DNA from: Verrucomicrobiaceae bacterium
GTDB lineage: Bacteria > Verrucomicrobiota > Verrucomicrobiia > Verrucomicrobiales > Akkermansiaceae
Length of the DNA stretch: 64,000 nucleotides
Direction of reading: 5' to 3'
NCBI GenBank assembly: GCA_027486655.1
Contig: JAIXOR010000073.1
Span: 124,001 to 188,000, forward strand
Shown piece after piece: positions 36,701-43,580 of the stretch; the first letter of the stretch is position 1, and each line of letters opens with the position of its first letter. A model generated the notes under the pieces. It did not search any database, was not told the origin of the DNA, and saw only the letters and a list, made by a program, of their open reading frames with translations. Both the position numbers and the translations under genes were made by a program.

Positions 36701-39667
36701 TGCAAGAGCCGGTGCTTCTGCAGGCAGGACCGACGCGAGATGGTCCGCCAGTGCCGCCACCGAAGATAGATCGCCCAGCATCTGGCGGAAAGTCACTTTC
36801 ACTCCGAACCGGGCTTGGATGGCTCCGCTCGCCTGGGTGAGGAAGAGGGAATCGAAACCCAGCTCGGTGAAGGTCGCCTTGTCATCGGTGACGGCCACGC
36901 CGGAAAGCTCCATGACCAGTGCGCGAAGCTTCGACTGGATTTCTGATAGACGATCAATGGAGGCCATGGCGGAGGGAGCTAGAGGGGAGGGTAGGGGGGA
37001 GGGAAGGGGAAGATTGGCCACAGGTGCGGGGACCGGTTTGGCGGCGGCCGATTCGGAATTGTCGATCCAATAGCTTTTCCGTTCGAACGGATAGGTTGGA
37101 AGGTGGAGTTTGGCGCGTTGTTGCCCGGCAAACCCTGCGGACCAATCGAAAGCGCGTCCGTGTTTCCAAAGTTCGCCTGTTGCGTTGAGCAGGTGGTCGA
37201 GATCGTTTCCTTCGTCGGGAAGCGTGGTGACGACCGGATGTCCTGCGCGTGAAGGGTGCTGGCGGGCGAACTGCGAGAGCGCCTGCCCGGGACCCACTTC
37301 CAGAATCAAAAGATCGGGATCAGCCAGAGCGGTTTCGAGGGCCATGCTGAATTGAACGGCCTGGCGGAGTTGACGCCCCCAGTATCCGGGATCGGCGAGG
37401 GTCGCGGCATCCATGGGTTTCCCCGTGCACGTCGAAATCCATGGGATCGTGGGATCCGCCGCGGGAATCATCGTGGCTTCTTCGGTGAAGGCTGCGACGA
37501 TGGGGTCCATCATCGACGAGTGAAATGCGTGGGACGTTCTCAACAAACGACACTGGACCCCGGATTCCTCAAGCACCTTCTGATAGCCGTCAATCACCTC
37601 GCAGGGGCCGGAAAGCGTGCAAAGATGGGGGCTGTTCACTGCTGCAACATCGATCCCCCCGGGTAGGGTGAGCTCGCTGGCGGATTTGCGCACGGCGAGC
37701 ATGCTGCCCGCCGGCAGTTCCTGCATCAGCCTCGCTCGGGTGGCGAGCAACTGGAGTGCGTGAGCGAGCTTGAAGGTGCCCGCCAGCACAGCCGCGACGT
37801 ATTCGCCGATGCTGTGGCCAATCATCAACGAGGGCTCGATTCCCCGCGAGATCCATAGTTTCGCAAGCGAGTATTCAACGGCGAAGATGCATGGCTGGGT
37901 GAGCGACGTGCGGTGGATCTCCGACTCGGCTGTTTCCCGGGCTGCTTCCGATGGATAGAGCGTGGCCCGGATGTCGTGTTGGATCAGGGGACGAAGAAGC
38001 TCGGCGCATTCATCCATTGCGAGGCGGAAGACGTCCTCCGTCTCGTAGAGGCTCCGGGTCATCCCCACATACTGCGAGCCCTGCCCGGGGAAGAGAAAAG
38101 CGACCTTTGGTGGCTGATGTGCTGCTTCCACGGGTTTGGAACCGCCACGGAGTTTGGCGATCGCCTCGTCACGATCTTCCGCCACCACGGCCATGCGGTG
38201 GGCGAAGGCCCGCCTGCACGTGGCGAGTGTGTAGGAGACATCGGCGAGCGGTTCTTCCTTCTGTTCCAGGAAATCCGCGAGACGCCGGGCGGCAGAGGCG
38301 ACGGCTTCCGCGGAGCGTGCGGAGACCACGAGAAGTTGTTTCCCCGCGGCCGGTGACGTCGGTGGGGCCGACGGTGCCTCGCTGACGACGACATGGGCAT
38401 TGGTGCCACCCACACCAAACGCGCTGACGCCGGCGATTCGCGGTTTGTCACCCGCTTTCCAGTCTTGATCGGTCGCCACCGGAGCAAAGGGGCTGTTGGC
38501 GAAGTCGATGCGGGGATTGGGAGCCTTGAAGTGAAGAAGGGCAGGGATCCTGCCATGGCGGAATTGCTGGATAGTCTTGATGAGTCCCGTCACACCCGCC
38601 GCGCAATCGAGGTGGCCGATGTGGGTCTTGCCGGTGCCGATCGAACAGAAGCCGTTTTCTTCAGCACCACCTTCGCGGAAGGCTTTGGTGAGAGCCGCGA
38701 CTTCGATGGGGTCGCCCAGCGGGGTGCCGGTGCCATGAGCCTCGATGTAGGACACCTCGGAGGGATGAACCCCGGCGGAGGCCTGGGCCAGGGCGATCAC
38801 GTCGGCCTGGGCATTCACCCCGGGCGCGGCAAAGCCGATCTTGTCCGAGCCGTCATTGTTCACCGCCCAACCGCGAATCACGGCAAGGATCGGATCGCCG
38901 TCGGCAACGGCTTCACTGAGACGTTTGAGAAGCACCACACCGCAGCCATGCCCGAAGACGGTTCCAGCCGCCTCCGCATCGAAAGCGCGGCAGGTGCCGT
39001 CGGGCGAAACCATTCCATCCTCCTGATAGAGATACTCCCTTTGCTGGGGAAACGTAAGGGAAACCCCGCCCGCGAGGGCCATGTCGCACTGATAGGTGAG
39101 CAGGGACGTGGCTGCCTGACAGATCGCCACCAGCGAGGTGGAGCAGGCGGATTGAACGGTCATGCTGGGTCCGCGAAGGTTCAATTTGTAGGACACGCGG
39201 ACCGGCAGGAAGTCCTTGTCGTTCCCGAGCATGGTCTGATACTCGGAAACCTGATAGGAGCCGGCGAGGTCGCGCCCGGTTCCAAGGTTGTGAAGCAGAT
39301 AGGTGTTGAGACTCAGGCCCGCGTAAACCCCGATAAGGCCACCATAGGTCGCCGGATCACAACAGCCGTCCTCCAATGCCTCCCAGGCGCATTCGAGAAA
39401 GATCCGGTGTTGGGGATCCATCAATTCCGCCTCCTTCGGATAGATCCCGAAGAACGATGCATCGAAAAGATCGGGGTTCTTGATCACACTGCGCGCCCCG
39501 ACGAAGCGGCGTCCATCGGCTTCCACCCGGCCCGGGAAGCGGCTGATGCTGTCTTTTCCCGCGATGAGGTTGTTCCAGAATTCATCCGGATCGGCGGCAT
39601 CCGGAAACCTTCCGGACATGCCGATCACGGCGATGGCTTCCTGCTCTTGGGGGGAATCTTCGTTCAT
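30734..39667 (-). CDS. hybrid PKS-NRPS: KS-AT-ACP-aminotransferase-C-A(N-MT)-PCP
   Basis: A 2977-residue hybrid synthase. Ketosynthase (1-430): QSACSTSL (Cys near 176), EAHGTGTPLGDP and THIGHLDCAAG. Acyltransferase (about 520-830): FPGQGSQ, GHSIGEY and HAFHSS, the last indicating malonyl-CoA. ACP serine in LGFDSLFLTQ (near 934). Class III PLP aminotransferase (about 1110-1510): FCNTGSEAVMAAMR, DEVVTGFR, and Lys near 1350 in YGKVIGGGMPIG. It should turn the beta-keto thioester into a beta-amine. Condensation domain (HHMVCDGWS, near 1675). Adenylation domain, pocket D-L-F-N-N-A-L-T-Y-K, alanine-like, with an inserted methyltransferase (FEIGCGTGQLLSRL near 2496, VIINSVAQYFP). PCP serine in LGGDSILIFQ (near 2915). 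No KR or DH. Starts 4 bp inside the preceding A-PCP gene. Confidence 0.95.
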   Translation of the reverse strand: MNEDSPQEQEAIAVIGMSGRFPDAADPDEFWNNLIAGKDSISRFPGRVEADGRRFVGARSVIKNPDLFDASFFGIYPKEAELMDPQHRIFLECAWEALEDGCCDPATYGGLIGVYAGLSLNTYLLHNLGTGRDLAGSYQVSEYQTMLGNDKDFLPVRVSYKLNLRGPSMTVQSACSTSLVAICQAATSLLTYQCDMALAGGVSLTFPQQREYLYQEDGMVSPDGTCRAFDAEAAGTVFGHGCGVVLLKRLSEAVADGDPILAVIRGWAVNNDGSDKIGFAAPGVNAQADVIALAQASAGVHPSEVSYIEAHGTGTPLGDPIEVAALTKAFREGGAEENGFCSIGTGKTHIGHLDCAAGVTGLIKTIQQFRHGRIPALLHFKAPNPRIDFANSPFAPVATDQDWKAGDKPRIAGVSAFGVGGTNAHVVVSEAPSAPPTSPAAGKQLLVVSARSAEAVASAARRLADFLEQKEEPLADVSYTLATCRRAFAHRMAVVAEDRDEAIAKLRGGSKPVEAAHQPPKVAFLFPGQGSQYVGMTRSLYETEDVFRLAMDECAELLRPLIQHDIRATLYPSEAARETAESEIHRTSLTQPCIFAVEYSLAKLWISRGIEPSLMIGHSIGEYVAAVLAGTFKLAHALQLLATRARLMQELPAGSMLAVRKSASELTLPGGIDVAAVNSPHLCTLSGPCEVIDGYQKVLEESGVQCRLLRTSHAFHSSMMDPIVAAFTEEATMIPAADPTIPWISTCTGKPMDAATLADPGYWGRQLRQAVQFSMALETALADPDLLILEVGPGQALSQFARQHPSRAGHPVVTTLPDEGNDLDHLLNATGELWKHGRAFDWSAGFAGQQRAKLHLPTYPFERKSYWIDNSESAAAKPVPAPVANLPLPSPLPSPLAPSAMASIDRLSEIQSKLRALVMELSGVAVTDDKATFTELGFDSLFLTQASGAIQARFGVKVTFRQMLGDLSSVAALADHLASVLPAEAPALAKTPAVAPASIAAQTPGGPLEQLLANNLQIMQALLAGQTVPASQTHPSGPAPITWPAHLNRSAAAPTRFGPYKPIEKGDKGGLTPGQQAALDRLIERYTAKTRASKAYTEEHRPHFADPRAVSGFKSQWKEMVYPIVSSRSKDARIWDLDGNEYVDITMGFGTYFFGHSPDWLIEAVEEQLKSGIEIGPQSPVAGKLAKAICELTGMERATFCNTGSEAVMAAMRLARTITGRSRIAYFTGDYHGMFEEVLVRGSWVDGVYKAQPIAPGIPQSLVENMLVLDYADPASLEILRAHAHELAAVMVEPVQSRAPGLQPREFMHEVRAITEKSGTALIFDEVVTGFRCAPGGAQAYFGVEADLATYGKVIGGGMPIGVLAGKREYMDALDGGAWHYGDDSFPEVGVTFFAGTFVRHPLAMAAAWRVVQHLLGEGPRLQIDMEERVARLCRTLNGHFEHIGVPIRIPHFSAYAVIEHAPDLKYASLLWFFLRERGVHVWEGRPLYFTTAHSDEDFDQVIRGFVGAVQDMQEAGFLPASADIGHEAPREFPRSDSAPTTEAQREIFHAVLMGDEANCAFNESNVIRFEGDLDGSAFRSALHDIIVRHPALRSTFSEDGETQFFHPSGRAVELIEHDFSSIDAQSPSATLPLSLIKRAESSIPFDLTKGPLVRFELVKLAGGIHELIFTAHHMVCDGWSFGMILAELAAAYNARRQGTLPRLQPAMSFAEYARLEAANRGSIESTDAENYWVARFSDGAPVLDLPTDRPRPPVKTYHGAMEKITIDPERFERLKKASPKLGGTLFATLLSSFATLLHRITGQEDVVIGVPAAGQTRIGRDELVGHCLNFLPLRLSPVADRPFRSFAAEVKEQVLEAYDHQNHTFGSLLKKLNLPRDTSRVPLVSVIFNIDKNGLDQIRFDGLRFDVETNPKQFVNFDLFFNLVQTDERLVVECEYNTDLHDRQTILAWLDAYEQLIESVISQGDSPLRDLDLLTSGDRRKLEEWNRTEAPLPVEPSIQRFFEDQVDRSPHAIALRHAGRTFSYQEIDRHANALAADLRKAGVERETLVGICAERRPETVVAILAVLKAGGAYVPIDPKYPKDRIEYILQDSNAPILLTQKSLESTLPAGNTSRHHFIDDVLQSAADRPPSHTQPADLAYVIYTSGSTGKPKGVAIEHRNAIALIGWARGVYQPADLAGVLFSTSICFDLSIFEMFVTLAAGGSLILAENALDLRDHPHRDSITLINTVPSAITELLDAELVPSSVKVINLAGEALSETLSDRIYETLSGIRVYDLYGPSEDTTYSTFTLRQPGGRASIGRPVSNTRAFIVNEHGKLLPPGVAGELLLGGAGLARGYLNRPELTAEKFIEHPEFGRVYRTGDRVRFFENGDLQFLGRLDHQIKLRGYRIELGEIESLIEKHPSVTKAVAHVNDGRLVAYLTTPSETTDSDGTAIWKDQWDLLYKSAIDQTGADKLDRLDSVIAGWAGVENLDAQVNEWIDTTVERIRQVGGSRRFEIGCGTGQLLSRLAADSECYWAADISKVAIEALEQQNNLPQVKLFHRPADDFDGIPDSYFDTVIINSVAQYFPDADYLIKVLKGAARVLSPGGRIYLGDIQGNSLLAVHHATALREHAPAGTTAGQLREMAAQRLAQETELSIDPAWFGAMSSSIPGVSHVEIQLRRGKLMNETTTYHYDVILHVGRTPATSPVPPASEWRNLNLEQLEAMLMEGPSALHLTHIPDARLSGALAFRKALDAADSSSALPEMPPTPSNAVSAEDLFAVAALTGYKAHVRWKEDGTHGLLEAVFLPAADAALPGWSLPGSALEVSALANVPRTAKSADSKDLIRDLKRHLAAELPEYMIPSAFVILESFPLTPNGKVDRKALPAPGEASGETVTRELTAPRNETESTLLDIWKQVLGKDAIGIEDDIFSLGGDSILIFQITTRATRAGIPLTPAQVFRLRTIAALAAEPLAESTKPASPSIQRVNRDAYRRNL

Positions 39668-41652
39668 CGTTTGTCGGGGCGTTGGAATCGGGCGAATCCG
39701 GCCTTCGCAAGGCGGGATCTCTCTTGTGCGGCCGTGGCCGTCGTCGCGGCACGGCGGCGTTCGAAAAACTCGGCAAGGGCCCGCGCGTTCGGGCGGGCGA
39801 AGAGCTCGGTGATCGGAAAGTCCGTTCCGGTCATCTCGCGAAGCCGCACGTGAACGACCGCAAGATGAATCGAGTTCCCGCCAAGGTCGAAGAAGTTGGC
39901 CGTCGGATCCTCAAGCGGGCGTTCTAACAGCTCCGACCAGAGCCGCAGAATCCCGGTCTCCAGATTTCCGGCAGGTTGCAAGATCGGGGTCGCGGCATTG
40001 ACTTCATCCGCGGAAACCAAGGTCTTGCGGTCCACTTTGCCATTGGGGGTGAGAGGAAAAGCCGTGACGTGAATGAAGCGTGCAGGGCACATGTAGGATG
40101 GCAGCAGGTCTGCGAGATGATCCCGCAGCGACCGCTCGTCCGCACGGCCCTGGATGTGGGCGGTGATCCGGTTTCCGGAGGAAGTGACGACGGCCTCCGC
40201 GACATCCGGGTGGGAAGCCAGCGCGATTTCGATTTCACCGAGTTCGATGCGGTGCCCATTCACCTTCACCTGATGATCGGCACGCCCGCGGAACTCGAAG
40301 GTGCCGCACGGCAAACGCTTGGCGAGGTCACCGGTGCGATAGATCCCGCCGACAAACTTCTCCGCGGTTTTCTCGGGATCCCTCAGGTAGCCAAAGCCGA
40401 GGCCCGCACCGGAAATGCACAGCTCGCCGGTATCGCCGTCCGGAAGAACCCGGAGTTCCTCATCGCGGATGCTGACGGAAACGTTCGGGATCTCATGACC
40501 CAGGGGAACAAAGGGGAAATCGTCGAGATTTCCGCGGTGAAGTCGGTGAATCAGACAGATGTCCGTGCATTCGGTGGGACCATACGAGTTGACCACCTCC
40601 GCGGAACAGTTCGGCGCGGTGAGCCAGTCGCGAAGACGGGGCAACGAGATCGGTTCCCCTCCCAACACGGCGAAACGAAGGGTCGCGATCTCCCCATATG
40701 CTCCGGAGGCCGCGGCATCGACCAAGGGGTAGAAGGCGCTTGGAGTGCAGTTGATCAAGGTCACCCGGTGCTCGCGGATCAATCCGAGGATGCGTGTGAT
40801 GTCATAGGTGCGGCAGTCATCAAGCACGATGGCCCCGCCCGACCGCAGGGGGGCGAAGAAGTTTTTCTGGGTAAGGTCAAAGCTGGGCGAACTGATCACC
40901 AGAGCTCGGTCCCGGTCGGTCAGATCGAGCTCGGTCTCATACCAGTACAGCAGGTTCGCAAATCCGGAGTGACGGACCGAGGCAGCCTTCGGAACCCCGG
41001 TGGATCCCGAGGTGAAGATTGCATACACCGCTCCGCCGGATGCCGGTGAGGCTTCCGTCTCAAGCGGCGGGAGGGACTCCGAATCCTCGAAAAACCAAAC
41101 CGGCGCACCTTCGAACGATGCCTCAAGCCCGCGGCGGGTCAGGACCGCATCCAGCCCGGCGGAAGCAATCATCGTTGAAATCCGCTGCGGTGGATACGAA
41201 GGATCGATCGGCACATAGGCGGCACCGGTTTTCAACACGCCGAGCAATGTGGCAATCAGCTCCATGGACCGGTCCAAGCCCACTCCGATCAACGACCCCG
41301 GGCCGATTCCACGACCATGCAACAGGGCGGCAATCGATCGGGCGCGGCCCACCAGCGCGGCATAATCCGTGGTGACACCGCCACAGATGACGGCGGGCGC
41401 GGAAGGGGAGTCTTCCGCACGTCGAAAGATGGCCTCGAACCATGGAGGTGCATCCAGGGTGGTTCCAGTTCCTTCGGAAAGGATCGTTTGCTCGTGGGGG
41501 GGCAGCATCAGGGGGTGTTGCTGGAGAATCGCAGTTTCTGTTCCATCCGCCAAGGCACGATGATCGACCCCGCGGATGCTTCGGATATCCGGAAAATCAA
41601 CCACCCGTTTCAACGGATGTTGCTGAACTTCTAACATGGATTGGTGATCCAT
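39664..41652 (-). CDS. stand-alone NRPS adenylation-thiolation protein (A-PCP)
   Basis: A 662-residue protein and first gene of the operon. The first about 70 residues resemble the linker that normally joins a condensation domain to an adenylation domain (LPPHEQTILSEGTGT). The adenylation domain (about 75-560) has FTSGSTGVPKAASVRH, NSYGPTECTD and TPNGKVDRK. Pocket residues read by eye are D-L-K-N-V-G-S-D-I-K, which I cannot assign. The PCP serine is in FFDLGGNSIHLAVV (near 600). It could be a starter module feeding the next protein's KS, or a free-standing loader acting in trans. The stop overlaps the next ATG by 4 bp. ATG 41652 and 41637 (ATG-TTA-GAA) are both possible starts; neither has a good ribosome site. 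Confidence 0.92.
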   Translation of the reverse strand: MDHQSMLEVQQHPLKRVVDFPDIRSIRGVDHRALADGTETAILQQHPLMLPPHEQTILSEGTGTTLDAPPWFEAIFRRAEDSPSAPAVICGGVTTDYAALVGRARSIAALLHGRGIGPGSLIGVGLDRSMELIATLLGVLKTGAAYVPIDPSYPPQRISTMIASAGLDAVLTRRGLEASFEGAPVWFFEDSESLPPLETEASPASGGAVYAIFTSGSTGVPKAASVRHSGFANLLYWYETELDLTDRDRALVISSPSFDLTQKNFFAPLRSGGAIVLDDCRTYDITRILGLIREHRVTLINCTPSAFYPLVDAAASGAYGEIATLRFAVLGGEPISLPRLRDWLTAPNCSAEVVNSYGPTECTDICLIHRLHRGNLDDFPFVPLGHEIPNVSVSIRDEELRVLPDGDTGELCISGAGLGFGYLRDPEKTAEKFVGGIYRTGDLAKRLPCGTFEFRGRADHQVKVNGHRIELGEIEIALASHPDVAEAVVTSSGNRITAHIQGRADERSLRDHLADLLPSYMCPARFIHVTAFPLTPNGKVDRKTLVSADEVNAATPILQPAGNLETGILRLWSELLERPLEDPTANFFDLGGNSIHLAVVHVRLREMTGTDFPITELFARPNARALAEFFERRRAATTATAAQERSRLAKAGFARFQRPDKR

Positions 41653-41657
41653 GAATT

Positions 41658-41669
41658 ACGTGATCACGT
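41658..41669. promoter_or_regulatory. perfect 12-bp palindrome in the divergent promoter region
   Basis: ACGTGATCACGT is exactly self-complementary and lies in the 90-bp gap between the PKS-NRPS operon (start 41652) and the export operon (start 41743). It begins 6 bp upstream of the A-PCP ATG, so it would fall in that gene's leader or promoter. It could be an operator controlling one or both operons. The regulator is unknown and no regulator gene is adjacent. The rest of 41653-41742 shows no clear -10/-35 pair by eye. Confidence 0.5.
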
Positions 41670-41742
41670 GTCGGTCCGATGTTTCAAAAATCTTGCAAAT
41701 CAAGGTCTTGGGCGCGATCAAAGGCCCGTTGCTCCCCCCGCA

Positions 41743-42978
41743 ATGGAATTGAAGAAACCATGGTCCCCCCGGATGGTTGTCTGCCTGGCCTGCTGCATTC
41801 ACGCGGTGCCGGTGGCGTCCGTTTTTGGGCAGGAATACTCGCCGGTCGTCGATGACCGTTTCGAGACCGTGGTCTCTCAGCCAGAAGCGGCACCGCCTGT
41901 CGAGACCGGCGGCCCCAAAGGCGGCTGGGATCTGGGCGCGGTGATCTCCGCCGCCTACGATGACAACATTTTCCTGAGCGCGACCGATCCGAAAAAGGAC
42001 CAGGTCCTGCGCTTTTCACCCACCGTCGCTTGCTCGAAGGGTGACGAGGACGAACAAGTGACGGAAGGCGCATTCATCAAGGCCGGCTATCGTCCGAGCT
42101 TTGTGTTCTATGCGGACAATCACGACGAAAACCGCACCGATCACGAGGCACTCGCCACGGCGGGATGGCGGGGGAAGGTGACCCGGGTGATCTACACAGG
42201 AGCGCTTCGCAAACTGGGCGATGCCACATCGGAAACCGGGCGCCCGACCGATCGTCTCGAATATGCCAATGAACTCCGCGCGGCATGGATGGCCAAGGAC
42301 AAGGTGTCCTTCGAAGTGGCTGCGGGTGACCGTCGGTCAGATTACATCGACCCGGTCTATTTCGATTCCTCCAAGAACTACGGCGAAGTGGCGATCCGTT
42401 ACGCATACTCGCCCAAGACCCGGCTCGGGCTGGCCTATCAGGTGGGGCGCTTCAAAGTGGACGGCACCGGTCCGCAGGACACGCACCAACTGACGGGTTC
42501 CCTTGAGTGGCAGCCCCGCGAAAAGGTGCGGATCGATCTCGAGGCCGGAGCGGAGCACCGGAGCTATGACAACGGAAGCAGCCTCAATCCGGTGTTGGAG
42601 GGTCGTGTCGAGTGGACACCGCGCGAGGGCACTGGACTCTTTGCGACGGCCTACGCCCGCGAGGAGGCGTCCGCGTTCTATGCCGGGCAGAACTACAGCG
42701 TCCGCGGCGTGACGGCGGGAGTGTCGCAGCGGCTCGGCGCGAACTGGACCGGCAAGCTTGATGCCGGCGTCGAGCGGAACCGATACGAAGTCGTCTCCGG
42801 CAGCGGTGCGGCGGGAAGAAAGGACCGCATCGTTTTCATCCGCCCGGCACTGGTCAGGAAGATTGGAGACAAGTCCGAGCTCTCGCTGTTCTACCGCATG
42901 TCCGACAACCAATCCACCGACAAGGCGTTCGGCTATGACCAGGGAATGATCGGCCTGGAATTCAACCACAAGTTCTGA
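41743..42978 (+). CDS. outer-membrane beta-barrel protein of polysaccharide locus
   Basis: A 411-residue exported protein with a signal peptide (MELKKPWSPRMVVCLACC..., cleavage near VFGQE) followed by alternating amphipathic strands typical of barrels (ISAAYDDNIFLSAT, VRIDLEAGAEHRSY, TGLFATAYAREEASAFY) and a C-terminal strand GMIGLEFNHKF ending in Phe. Proteins of this type occur in exosortase-linked exopolysaccharide loci. It is the first gene of the plus-strand operon, 5 bp before the Wza-like gene. Start 41743 was chosen because the signal peptide begins there; upstream in-frame codons would extend into the divergent promoter region. Confidence 0.85.
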   Translation: MELKKPWSPRMVVCLACCIHAVPVASVFGQEYSPVVDDRFETVVSQPEAAPPVETGGPKGGWDLGAVISAAYDDNIFLSATDPKKDQVLRFSPTVACSKGDEDEQVTEGAFIKAGYRPSFVFYADNHDENRTDHEALATAGWRGKVTRVIYTGALRKLGDATSETGRPTDRLEYANELRAAWMAKDKVSFEVAAGDRRSDYIDPVYFDSSKNYGEVAIRYAYSPKTRLGLAYQVGRFKVDGTGPQDTHQLTGSLEWQPREKVRIDLEAGAEHRSYDNGSSLNPVLEGRVEWTPREGTGLFATAYAREEASAFYAGQNYSVRGVTAGVSQRLGANWTGKLDAGVERNRYEVVSGSGAAGRKDRIVFIRPALVRKIGDKSELSLFYRMSDNQSTDKAFGYDQGMIGLEFNHKF

Positions 42979-42983
42979 GACTC

Positions 42984-43556
42984 ATGAATCGACTCCTTCG
43001 TTTCCTCCTCACGTTCGCCGCGATGGTTGCCGCCATTCAGCCGGCGGCTGCCTATGCCCAGGGTGAGCGTTCCTCGGGCGTGATCGGCCGCATGGACACG
43101 GTGGAGATCCGTGTGTTCCGTGAGGACGAACTCACCACAAGAGGCCAGTTGTCGGCGGACGGAACATTGACCATGCCCCTGATCGGTGCGGTCCGTCTCG
43201 AAGGACTCACTACCGATCAGGCCGCCGCAGCCATTACCCGCAGACTGGCGGACGGGTATCTGGTGAAACCCGAAGTGAGTGTGTCCATCGAGGCGCGCAT
43301 CCGCCGGACCGTCACCGTGCTCGGGCAGGCGCAGCGCCCGGGGGTTTTCGAGATCCCGGCCCACCGTCGCCTGACCTTGGTCGAAGCCGTGGGCATGGCG
43401 GGTGGGGTCACGCGCATTGCGAACGCACGCAAGGTCAGCCTCAAACGCGGTGCCACCGTGACGAACATAAATCTCAAGGACATCGCCGCCGGCGCAGGCC
43501 GTGACATTCCGTTGCAGGACGGGGATGTGATCACCATCCCGGAGAGTCTTTTCTAA
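42984..43556 (+). CDS. Wza-like polysaccharide export protein
   Basis: A 190-residue periplasmic or outer-membrane protein with a signal peptide (cleavage near AAAYAQG). The polysaccharide-export domain is visible as RMDTVEIRVFREDELTTRGQ and the SLBB-type part as VTVLGQAQRPGVFEIP, LTLVEAVGMAGG and IPLQDGDVITIPE. It lacks a lipobox cysteine and the long C-terminal helix of E. coli Wza, so it is the short form found in many Wzx/Wzy and exosortase-linked systems. It lies 5 bp after the barrel gene and 24 bp before the Wzc-like gene. Its TAA stop is in TTCTAACA. Confidence 0.92.
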   Translation: MNRLLRFLLTFAAMVAAIQPAAAYAQGERSSGVIGRMDTVEIRVFREDELTTRGQLSADGTLTMPLIGAVRLEGLTTDQAAAAITRRLADGYLVKPEVSVSIEARIRRTVTVLGQAQRPGVFEIPAHRRLTLVEAVGMAGGVTRIANARKVSLKRGATVTNINLKDIAAGAGRDIPLQDGDVITIPESLF

Positions 43557-43580
43557 CAACTTCCAAAGAATCCTTTCACG

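Noticed and set aside
41658-41669. Palindrome as a lux box (quorum sensing)
   Set aside because: Lux boxes are about 18-20 bp with ACCTG...CAGGT-like arms; this 12-bp ACGTGATCACGT does not fit and no luxI/luxR pair is adjacent.
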